From Trochalopteron elliotii (taxonomy: Eukaryota; Chordata; Aves; Passeriformes; Leiothrichidae): DNA of 64,000 nt. Under the pieces are notes generated by a model. That model made no database searches. It was not told where the DNA came from and saw nothing but the letters and a program-made list of their open reading frames with translations. Below are positions 50,301-60,800 of this stretch, in pieces (position 1 is the first letter of the stretch; the number at the start of each line of letters is the position of its first letter). The DNA lies in assembly GCA_024734555.1 (NCBI GenBank), contig JANPWX010000038.1, positions 2,056,758 through 2,120,757 on the forward strand, given 5' to 3'. Made by a program: the position numbers and the translations under genes.

Positions 50301-51904
50301 ACTGTTTAAAGCAGAGCTTTTCAATATATATTTATAAATACTAGGAAAATACTGTAGATATTTGATTGGAGTTTTAGAATTCAAAGTAAAAGACAGTTAG
50401 TTTGGATGTTTGACAAAGGACCTATTTAACAAGTCAATCATGTATCTATGTCAGAGTCGCTGTATGCCCTATGTGAATACATGCATTCATACATACATAT
50501 ATATATATTCCTGCTAGGAAAGTAACAGGGATAATTGACGCATCATGATTCAGTTATTCACCTCTAAATCTGTGTATGATATTGCCACTCAGGTGAGAAA
50601 CCTACACCTTGAAGGACTGCCTAATTAATTCAGACACCTTTGGGGCTAATGTCTAATAGCTAGGGTTGTAACAGGCTGATCTACCTCAATAAACGCCACC
50701 AAACTGACAGCCACGACAGCCCCATTCCACCGAGGGGAACATGACAAGCAGAGAAAATATTCTCTCAGCCTGGTACTGTGAATTGTAGAGTTTGATTCCT
50801 GAGTTGGCAGAAGTAAATAAGCAAGCAGCAAGCAGCATGAAAGGAGACCATAAGGGTCGGGGAGCTTTGGCCATGAGGGCAATTTGACTGCTTACTCCTC
50901 TGAGGCAGGTGATATTTACTTTGTCTTGCAATTTCACTAGAGGGAAGAGAGAATCTTGTTATCAGAACGGAGGACTGACCTGTTGGACTGTGCTAATTTT
51001 AGGGGAGATCAAATCTTAATACCCTAATCTAAAAAGAACAGTGTGTTGGAGGGCCAGATATCTAAAGGCTATGAGATTTCATGGTAGATAAGGGAGACAT
51101 TGTCAAAAGTAGATATGTAATTGGAAGGTACTACATAAAGTCATTTGGGAATAAGGAGTGTTTGAATACTTCAAGGAAATGTATGGACAGAGCAAATAGA
51201 TGACTGAAGACAAAAGAGGCAAACCAGTGTAAGAGGCAAATACAAAAATCTGAGGAATTCCTTGTGTTCCTGCAGAGAAAACAATATTTTTTTTGTGTTG
51301 CAGTTTGGTTTGGTTTGGGGATTTTTATTTTAATTATTTATTGCCCACAATGACAACTGTAAAATGTCTCTTTTGGAAGTTATGTTCAATGCTAACTGGA
51401 TTCTAAAAGCAGATCCTGTAAAGGTCCTAATAAAGTCATCTAATGCAATGACAAAGATGGTGATGTGACAGGATAATTTTAACATTGCTCTTATAGGGTA
51501 ATTATCTTTGAATCCTTTGCTTTTTTTCTCATTGAATACTGGAAAGGTAAATTGTAATCATTAATATGTTTTTTAGCTTGTTTTTTAATGAAAAAAAAAC
51601 TTAAACAATCAAGTAACTGTGAGTCACAGCAGATGGGTTTCTGTTCGTTTTACAATGTAGCATAGCATGGTCCAAAAAAATTTTTAATTGTAAGGACTTT
51701 ATTTTGGAAACATGCCAGCCAAGTCTACTGTTTCAAGTATTATTTTAAAACAATCATGAATGAAGATTTAAGAACTAACTTAACAAATAGGCCAAAGGAA
51801 CTCAAGTCTTTATACTTATGAACGCATTCTGCATCCAGGTAGGCATACATGCCCTTTTTTTCTAATCACCACAAAACATTCACACACATTTTTCTTATTT
51901 GTAC
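47319..51904. other. unannotated AT-rich sequence
   Basis: No exon or known repeat recognised. It holds an A13 run near 47436, a TACA/TA tract at 50488-50508 and a less AT-rich island at 50646-50937 (see findings). Confidence 0.5.
50488..50508. repeat. (CATA)n/(TA)n simple repeat
   Basis: CATACATACATATATATATA, a short microsatellite. Confidence 0.85.
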
Positions 51905-53170
51905 CTTCTTTTTTTTTGATATTATGGGACTTGGTATTTAACACATCTAATCTCATGAATTTTTCATGGGTCCACTGCTCAAGTTTGTTCAGGTCCTTTT
52001 TGTCCAGGTCCCTCTGGATGTTATCTTGTCTTTGTGTTGTATCAGCTGCATCACTCATCTTTGTGTCATTTTCAAACTTTTTGTGGGTGCACTCAATCCC
52101 TCTGTCGATGTCATTAATGACAAAATTAAAGAGCACTGGTCCCAAGTCACAGCCCTGAGGAGAAACACTTGTCATTAGTCTCCACCTGGGCATAGAGCTA
52201 TTGACAAAAACTCTCTGACTGGGTCCATCTGACCAATTCCTTATCTACCAAATAGTCTATCCTTCAAATCCATCACTCTGTTTTAGACACAAGACTGTCA
52301 AGTGTGACCATGTTGAAGGCCTTACAGAAGTCTAGGTAGGTGACATTGATCAGTCTTCCCTGGTTGACAGTTGTCTCTCCATCCTAGAAGGCCACCAGAT
52401 TGGTCAGGCATGATTTTCCCCTGGTAAAGTCTGTCTAGGATCACCTCCTTGTTTTGCATGGGCCTTAACATTGTTTCCATGAGGATCTGCTCCATGATAT
52501 TCTGAAGCGGAGAGGTCCTTGCCAACAAATCAGAAAACTTCTTAAAGAGCTGCCAGCTTTGATCAGCTATACCACCCTAAAGGACAGTTTCCCAAGGATC
52601 TCATCCTTGGGAATAATCCTTAATTATTTAAAAAGTTGCAAGTTTTCTCTTCTAAAGTTCAGGATCCTGATTCTGCTCCATGCCAGGCCCACTCTCTTTC
52701 TGAACACTCACTACAGCCCAGGATGCCTCCAGTCTTAACCTCTTTAGTGAGCTCATCTGCATTTGTGAGAACTGGGTGCAGTAATTCTTCTCCTCTGGTT
52801 GGTTTATCTAACATCTGGATCGGGCAGTTTCCCTCTACACACCCCAGGACTCTCCTGGATTGTTTACAAACAATTGTATTGTTTTCCCAGCAGGCACTCA
52901 GGTGGTTGAAATCTCCCATCAGGATCAAAGCTTGTGAGCACAGTTCTTCCTGTAGCTGAAGCAAGCAGCTTTGTCAACAGACTCTCCTGATTAGGTGACA
53001 CGTTGTAGACCCCATCCACACTGAGTCCTTTGTTGGTTCTGTCCTTGATTTTTACCCATAGAGTCTGAACAGCTCAAGTCTCTTACTCAGCGATATCTCT
53101 TCACAGTCTATCCCTTCTGTAGCAATACTACTGCCTCTCCTTTCCAGCCTATCTCTTCCAAAAAGCTTTT
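51905..53170 (-). mobile_element. CR1 LINE, ORF2 with internal deletion, no 3' tail
   Basis: Read on minus. Endonuclease remnants lie at 53170-52659 (LMGDFNHLSACW, KQSRRVLGCVE, KPTRGEELLHPVLTN, GCSECSE). They are followed by the end of the EN domain (IRILNFRR near 52665) and, after missing sequence, by RT blocks: VTYLDFCKAFN (about 52347-52321), SPQGCDLGPVLFNFVI (about 52165-52110) and NIQRDLDK. The RT motif C FADD reads FEND (52076-52065). The linker and first RT motifs are absent between about 52640 and 52540. A small duplication repeats GTCCAGGTCC-like sequence at 51990-52012. CR1 similarity stops near 51905 without C-terminal domain or tail. Stops and frameshifts are abundant. Confidence 0.9.
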
Positions 53171-53900
53171 AACCCTCAGTTGTAGTGTTCCAGTTGTGTG
53201 ATTTTTGTGGGTTAGGTTGCTTCAGGGATATTTCTTCCCATTTGTTGTCATTTGCAGATGGCAAATGACACTTGATTAAGTGATAAAAGATGTAGCCAGA
53301 GCCTTGGCATGCAGTTGGAGTGGCTCTGGGGGTGGGGGGATGGTGTGGTTTCATCAGTTTCTTAGTGGGGAGTAGTTCACTCTTTGCTTAGCTTGGAGGG
53401 CAGATGGTTGTGGTGTTTGGTGCTGGATCTCTCCTGCCCAGAGGACTTGCTGCTGCTGCAGAACTTTCCTTGCTTTTCTCCTAACCCTTAGTAAACCACT
53501 GCTTGCAAGAGTGGCCAGTGGACTGGGACTTTTCAACAACTTCCCTTGCTGGGAGAGAGACCCTCACCATCTGCATGGGTACCTCAGGGTAAAACTGGGC
53601 CCCTCCTTAACGGCTTTGGGATGATCTGTAGGTATTTCCTGCTCCTTACTAAACTCTTGGTGTTTTCTGGTTCTTTGTCACTGAAAAGTACATCCTTTTC
53701 CCCAGACAAATCTAATGTAAAACTCTGCTACTAAATCGAGCCAGCTTGCTTCCCAGAATGCTTTTACCCCACCTGGTCAGGTGTGCCCCATAATTATTGA
53801 CGTTTGAAAAGAAAGGGTGATCTCCACATGATGCTTTATTACAGAAATCGACCCTGTGATGAGATAACTGGCCCTTCACATCCACTGGTTGTACAAGAAA
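53171..53900 (-). other. possible CR1 5' region (ORF1-like), unproven
   Basis: This stretch continues directly from the CR1 endonuclease remnant at its right and is less AT-rich than the surrounding desert, which fits a CR1 ORF1/5' UTR. I cannot recognise esterase motifs with confidence. It could equally be unrelated flank. Confidence 0.35.
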
Positions 53901-54346
53901 CCTCTAAACTAAGCCTCAGTTAAACTTACAGAACTTACTGGGCAGAAAAGTGCAACTTCTGGAGCATAGATAAGGAAAACAATGGGTTATGGCAAAAATA
54001 TGAACTTAACCTCAAGATACTTTGAAATTTGTCTCCAAGGTTTTGTAAAGATACATGAATTGAATTTCCACTGGTCAGGATGCAAACCAAGTGTTTTTAG
54101 ATTTCAGTGGCCACCTTTTTTATCACCAAAGAAGTCTATTTGGAAATTTCCCATTAATATTGTTGTGGTTTCTTGCAGTTTATTTGCTGGTTTGGGTTTC
54201 TTTTTGTTGCTTGTTTTTTTAATATAAATTCAAAAATTGACATAAATACTGTTTTGGACATAATAACTATGTTCAGATATGTAAAAGCTGTTGAGGGAAG
54301 AACAATTCTAAAGACAAATTATTTTATGGGAGGTGATAATGGGTTT
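53901..54346. other. unannotated sequence
   Basis: Nothing recognisable. Confidence 0.5.
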
Positions 54347-54967
54347 GTCAGTGTCCTGGGTTGTGGTGTAGAACGTGCACGGAGTATTCTACCACCATCT
54401 TCATGAACTGTGGAAACCTATTGCTGAAGCAGCATTCTTCCAGACTCTTCCCTCCCTCTTTCTGTTAGGGTGTCTTTTGTTAAGGTGTCCTCTGCTAATG
54501 GATCTTTTGATAACGTGTTTTCTGTTAATGGCCTGCTGATGACTTACAGATAACTCCCACCAGGAGTTATCTCCCGTTAATGGGCCATCAAGGACCCCCC
54601 TGTATGACTCATTATTCCATTGTGAGATGCTCCATCCAGAGAGAGGAGCCAAGCATTCTCACCTGCATATAATCTGGGATCTGGGACAATACGGGGTACC
54701 TTACCCACTGGATCTACAGAGAATCAGAGCTACCAGACCTTTCTACGGAATTGCTGCTTCCATCATCTTGCTCAGGTTGTATTCTGACTCTGTCAGGGGT
54801 CTTTTGTATTATTGCATTTATTTTATTTCTTTTTTTTTTCTTTTTCTATTAAATTGTATTTCTGACTTAGAGCCTCTCACTAGTTTTGCTTTCAAACCAT
54901 CACANATTAAATTGTATTTCTGACTTAGAGCCTCTCACTAGTTTTGCTTTCAAACCATCACAGTCAG
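54347..54967 (+). mobile_element. solo LTR, family E, with 5-bp TSD
   Basis: The LTR body is 54352-54962, beginning TGTCCTGGGTTGTGG and ending CAAACCATCACA. It is flanked by identical GTCAG at 54347-54351 and 54963-54967. A TATA-like CATATAA lies at 54666-54672, and the variant poly(A) signal ATTAAA at 54848 follows a T-rich run, giving plus sense. U3 has imperfect tandem motifs of the TGTTAAGGTGTCTTT type at 54463-54535. An assembly artefact inflates it: a 57-bp segment is duplicated around one N (54848-54904 and 54906-54962). Without the extra copy the LTR is about 553 bp. No internal ERV genes. I recall this LTR type from passerines, but the family name is not verified. Confidence 0.9.
54848..54962. 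other. assembly artefact: exact 57-bp duplication around a single N
   Basis: 54848-54904 and 54906-54962 are identical base for base and separated only by the N at 54905. This is what unmerged overlapping contig ends produce. The downstream TSD follows only the second copy. Confidence 0.9.
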
Positions 54968-57161
54968 ATATATTGTTACATGCAATCAGTTTGTCAGATG
55001 TTCATACAGAAATGGGAAAGGATTACATGGAGGAAGAAAGATAAAGAGATTACCTACAACAACAGACTCTACCTTTTAGTATAACATCTTTAGTGTTAGC
55101 GCGCAGGTGCTGGCAGATGCATCTGAGGTGAATGCAACTTGCAAGCATGGGTGAACACATGCTAAAGGGAGGAAATTTGAAAGACACATTGTGATATTTA
55201 TCCTCAATCTCATACAAATTAAATCCCAAAGAAGAAGCAAAGCTAACAATGACAATCTGCTCTGTTTCTGTGTTTAATTTACTTTTGGTTTAAATCTTTT
55301 TACAAGGAACAGTACTTTATTTGATTGTTCAAAAACATGGTTTGGCAAAATTAAATTTTTATTTTGAAATGGTAAGTTGCCATTGAAAACTTTTCAAGAA
55401 CATAGTCTTTTGCATACTTAAAAGTGCTTAATTATGAAAGCACAGCTCCCTGATTTTTAAAGAACACATAGAGGCATTATTTTATTTTTGTTAAATAAAT
55501 GCTATAGAACAGCAAACTTCCAAGAGACATATCTAAGAATTATAAACAATATTTTCTTTTAATATCTAATGTTTATCCTCTGCAAATAGGCAATTTAAGG
55601 GATTTATTGAACCACAAAGATTGCGTTTGAGCCACTCACAAGTACTAATCTACAAATCAGTACCATGTAAGTATTTTTAAAATTTGCTGATTATCATGTG
55701 CCTAGAATCTCAGCTTTTAAGTATAAATTTTGTATTGCAAATGCATCTGTAAAAGCCATTTGCTGAATGAAAACCCATTCTTAACTCTGTTTTGAAGAGG
55801 CTGGAATAAATGAAGAGAGAAAGACTAACAACTGCTATTTGGCTGCTCTGAACAAAACCAAAATGATAATTCAATAAGAAGGCTGATTAAAAAGGACAGG
55901 AATTAACGACTCCTAGTTCCTGCACTTCAGGCCAATTCTGATACTGCTGAGATTATTAGGTCACGCAATCAAGCCTCTTGGCGAGGATGCAAATTAAATA
56001 TTTGTTCTTAGAAAAGGGCAAACTTTGTTGTAAAAAGCCTGTGTAACTTCAGAAACAGGCTGCATGGCAAATTGGTCTGGAAACTCTAATCTGAATATGT
56101 AAATTCTTTAACAATATTTTAGACAAGCTTACAAGAAATCAGCAAAAATTCTATTCTGTCTACAATTAACATAAATGGTTGAAACAGATCAAAAAACTTA
56201 CATTGATTTCCTACAAATGGCACTTTCCAACAAAGAAAAAACAACCCCCAAATTATTTTTTAAAATTCTCAACTAGTTGTAGTTAAGCCAGACTTTGTGT
56301 TGGCCATTTCACCAGTTTCAGACAGGTTGGTGCATGGTTTTCAAGTTTGTCAGCATTTTATCCTGCAGCCACAAAATTAAAAGAAACCAACCAAACAACC
56401 AAAACACAAACAAAAAATAGAAATGAAGGCAAATGAAATTGTATTTCCCATTTTAAATGGTTTCTTCATAGTTTTTTGTTAATAGATCATATTTTGTCTG
56501 GAGTTGTCTGATTAGATTCACCCAGAAGATACAATCTTGGTGAAAGATGTGTAGAAGAATAGAACAATATTTAAATTATTCTAAGACCAAATGACTCTTC
56601 TGTCTTTCACCAGAAGACACTCACATCTTATTACAAATATGTCACCAGGAGGGATGGATTGTTTTTTTAAGTGCACCAATCATTAACGGAGTGTAATGGC
56701 CATTGGTTAGTCTCAGTCAATTATGCAGCTCACCAAATGAGGTTCATCCTGCACTGAGTGGTCAAAGGTGACAAAATCAAGAGCAGGTAACCACAAGACC
56801 AGAGGGTAAACTACATTTCTGAATCTTGAGTCTTCTTGATCTGTTGGTGGTTAAAATCAGACTTTGTAAGTGGTTTTTTTTGTTTGTTTTAAAGATTTTA
56901 TTAGGAAGGACTGTAGACTTCTCTGGCCAGTATTGTAATATTTTCCCTAAAGTACAGATAAGAGCAAACACTTAATAAAACTGGAAGTATTTTTTGCACA
57001 TATTGAAACCACAATGATTACAGAATTTCTGGGGAAAAAAATGTTTTGTGCTGTTAATCAGTTTTATGACCCAGGATTTTCACCACAGAAACACATAAAT
57101 TTCTGCACTCATTTCCTGTGTTAAATTAACCAGACAAGCCTCTGTTACTCTGTTACTCTAC
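54968..57161. other. unannotated AT-rich sequence
   Basis: No exon, RNA gene or known repeat recognised. Confidence 0.55.
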
Positions 57162-57560
57162 TGTCATAGTTTAATCTCAGCCAGCACCTAAGCTCCACAC
57201 AGTCAGTCACTTACTTCCTCACAGTGGGATAGGGGAGAGAATCAGAAAGGTAAAAGTATGAAAACTTGTGGATTAAGGTAGAGTTCCATAGGTAAAGCAA
57301 AAGCCACATCACAGGCAAAGCAAAACGTGGAATTAGTTCACCACTTTCCATGGACAGATGGGTGTTCAGCCATCCCCAGGGAAGCCAGGGTCCATCACAC
57401 TTAAAGATGACTTGGAAAGATAAACACCCCCATCCCTGCTCCAGCCCCAGTCCTCTCCCAAAGGCCTTGATGCTGTGTAAGTGTTGCTCAGAAATGACAA
57501 AAGCATCCCTATATTATCAACATGGCTTTCAGCACAAGTCCAAAACATAAGATCAGGAGT
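57162..57560 (-). mobile_element. truncated LTR, family A
   Basis: The plus-strand start TGTCATAGTTTAATCTCAGC and inner blocks (AAGCTCCACACAGTC, GTGGGATAGGGGAGAGAATC, GGCAAAGCAAAACGTGGAAT, TTGCTCAGAAATGACAAAAG, CAGCACAAGTCCAAAACATA) match the LTR at 13075-13674. It has lost a central segment, including the TATA region, and all sequence beyond about 57560, where a family-B LTR piece begins. Transcription sense is minus, so U5/R and part of U3 survive. Confidence 0.85.
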
Positions 57561-57577
57561 GAGAGAGGGCTGGCGGG

Positions 57578-57826
57578 AAGGTGTTTTAATTATTTTTTTT
57601 TACTTCTCACCATCATACTCTGATTTTGATTGGTGATAGATTCAATTAATTTTCCTCAAGCAAAATTTGTTTTACCTGTGATGGTCCCTGGTAAGGAATC
57701 ACTTCCTGCCCTTATTTCAACCCACAACCCTTTCCTCATATTTTCTCTCCCCTGCCCAGGTGAGGAGGGGAGTGATAGAGCAACCTTGGTGGACATCTGG
57801 CATTCAGTCCAGGCCAAACTGCCATA
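57578..57826 (+). mobile_element. truncated LTR, family B (R/U5 end)
   Basis: Its complement matches the first 250 bp of the LTRs at 19184 and 35804. Blocks include TTGATTGGTGATAGATTCAA (mutated poly(A) region), CATATTTTCTCTCCCCTGCC, CAGGTGAGGAGGGGAGTGAT, GGTGGACATCTGGCATTCAG and the terminus CAGGCCAAACTGCCA near 57826. Transcription sense is therefore plus, opposite to the other two family-B copies. The U3 side is missing and abuts the truncated family-A LTR. Confidence 0.85.
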
Positions 57827-60800
57827 GATGGACAAACTTTCATAATTTTAGAAGAAAATTTGGCACAAAATTAATCAAATCCTGGCACTGTTTTCCCCCT
57901 TTGGAAAAATAATTAAATAAGCAGAGATGGGCATAATATTCACAGCCTATTGTGGATCTTATTTTTATTCTAGGAGACCAGTACAATGACCTGGGTGATG
58001 AATTAGGAGGAGAATATAATTTCAGGAGCAGAAAGGTAGATTAAATAGGCAAGTGCACAGACTATTCTCTTCAGATAGCAAATTGGAGAGATTCATCACA
58101 GGTCTTCCCAAGAGAGCAACTAGGGAGAGCTCTACTACAGTAGGAGACATGACTCTGCTATCTTGCATGGTTTTAGTTGTTTATTTCCCCCACCAGTAAT
58201 AGGTTATACTGGCTCATTCATTAGCATTTTAACTTTAGACTAATATGATAGCACAGGATAATCTGAAATGCCCCTTTGTTCAATATCCCAGAGTAGTTTG
58301 GTGTCAAGGAGGCTGCATTTTATTACAATGACCAATAAAACTATAGGAATAGAATTGCATGGGAAACAGGAAGCTCACAAAGCACTGTGGAATTTTATTT
58401 GCTCTTGTTTTTCACTTAATAAAATTGAGCAAAAATAAAGTCAAAACCCATGAGTATATTTAGGCCTCATGCAACAAATAATGCTGTCTATTTTTTCTTC
58501 CGCTCTATGTTTATCCCTGAAAACCGTGGATCTAAGGCTAAATTTGGACTTTCACTTGAGGCCTAGGCCTTAAGGGGGCCAAGGCTGATATTTAGCCAGG
58601 CTTTGTATATGTCTTCCAAGAGAAGATGCTACCTATTATTCCTTGAATGCTTAGCTTTCTGTGGTGATACCTAGAAACTAACTCTTTGTGCCAAAAATTA
58701 CTTTTTAAGTTCGATAGTTCGAAATGTAGTTGCATTTGAATAGATGGCTAATCTGTTATAAGAGGTGAGAAGACTGCAGCTAAATTTTGGGAGTTGTGAA
58801 GGGCTTAATTCTTCAATTAAACAGCATTTTGTAGACATGGGGAATTGTTTGCTTGCTACTGCATTGCATATTTAATACAGCTTTGGATTCACTGCATTTC
58901 ATTCATACAATTATACATTATTCAGATATTTTTCTCCACAGACTCTCTTTCTCATTTTTCTCTCTTTCAAACATAGAAGCATCTGTTGTTAGAACATTCA
59001 AATGCATATTGCCTTGTGAAAGACTGACAGCAGTTTTCTTTCAAAGGAAACTTTTATTTGACGGTTAAAGATTAGACAGCAGGTATTTAAAATTTCACTG
59101 ATATTGATGATCCTCTAATTTTTGAAAGGGTGCACATGATGACAAGGAACACACAGTTATTGAAAGAGCTTTGCTAAGCCAAGCAACATCTGGTACATCT
59201 GCTTGAAAAACGACATTTAGTATGAATTGAGTGTTCACAACTCACCTATTTTTTTCCAGGATTATACTTGAACTCAACTACATGACACTGTGACACTAAG
59301 AAAGTAGCAGCATGAGTTTTGATCAGTAGTCTGGAACTCCTGAATGACTATTCTAAATGATTGAAGAAAGTAAGAGAAAAGCAAATTCATAGATATTACA
59401 CAACAATGTGTGTGTAAAAAATTTCCAAAGGGTTCTGTGGAATCTAGGACTGAGATTTTTTTTTATTTTCACTTTTCTTTCTTTTTAAATCCACAAATTT
59501 AAAGGTTCAAAATATCATATGACCTAAAGTAGAGAAAAGTCTGGAATACAAATAACTGATTGAGTAGAGGCAGTTTAATCATATCTTGTGAAAATACCAG
59601 AAATAGTTTATATGGTATCTAACATGCTTCTTAGCTTGGCAAATTGGAAGTCACTCTCAGTTTAGATAAGGACAAACAGTTAAAACCAAACCCTCTGAAA
59701 ACAACTTTTACCCCTAGCTGAGTAAAGGGAGCATTATTCCTATAAAGTATTATGTTTTATTAGATGGCACTTTATTCATAATACTCTATATAGAGGTAGC
59801 TCTTGATGAAAGAGCACAGAATGTGTCTTCATTTGAACTTTATTGATACATTCCAGTGCCAGGAATAACTCCAGAGAAATTGTCAGAAGACTGGATATTC
59901 AGTGAAGCTTAAATAAATGCAGTTCACAAAATCAGCAAAGCTGCAGTGATTTATACCAAAAGAGGAATGTCCCTTACTTAGAAACAACTCACAATACTGA
60001 CATATATTTTACTGTCTTTGAGGGCTCTGTGTGCACATGGATGTGTATTTTTTTACCGTTACTTCTGATTATTAGTAAAATGGTCTTTGTCAATATGATG
60101 GATACTTTTTTGTTTCCACTGCTCTCTTTGGAAAATAAAGCGGTTCTTAATGGATAATTTTATTGTGATATCAAGCCCACAATTTCTTATTTCATCAAAT
60201 AATTCCACAGCTACATTGTACTTTACAATGTCAGGCACCTTTGTAGAAAAATCAAGCCATTAGTTAGTCATATGAAAGCTTTTCACAGATTGCTTACTTT
60301 TTTATGAAAGACTGAATGATGATTCAACAGATTGTAATTGTCTTTGAGTCAGTTGTGAACAAATGCCCCTGAAGGGTGCTAAGATGCACCATATGGTGGG
60401 AAGTATTTGTCTTTCACATTGGAAACCAAAATTCAGGTGCACTTGGATGAAGGTGGTGGGCTGCATAGCAGCCACTTCCCATCATGGTCTTGTCAGGTTC
60501 TGCAGTAGGTTGATTATAATATGGGGCTACATATTTCTTACTACCTGCCCCTCCCCTACATGTATACACATAAATTTCACCAATTCTTAAAAAGTACAGC
60601 CATTTAAGGGTCTGAGCTATTAGTCCTGATTAAAAAAAAAAATCCATCTGGGATAATGAAGAATTTCATTGTACTGGATGAGACTTATTTTTGTATTTCA
60701 AAGCATGATGGCAGATGTTGCTAAACAGATGGGAGAGGCTTCTCTAAGAAATAGTCAGATTGCAGAGCAGAATTTCACAAGCCATTCACTCAATAACAAT

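Noticed and set aside
54848..54962. Genuine tandem repeat at the LTR end
   Set aside because: Identity is exact around a single N, and the TSD position implies one biological copy, so an assembly artefact is more likely.
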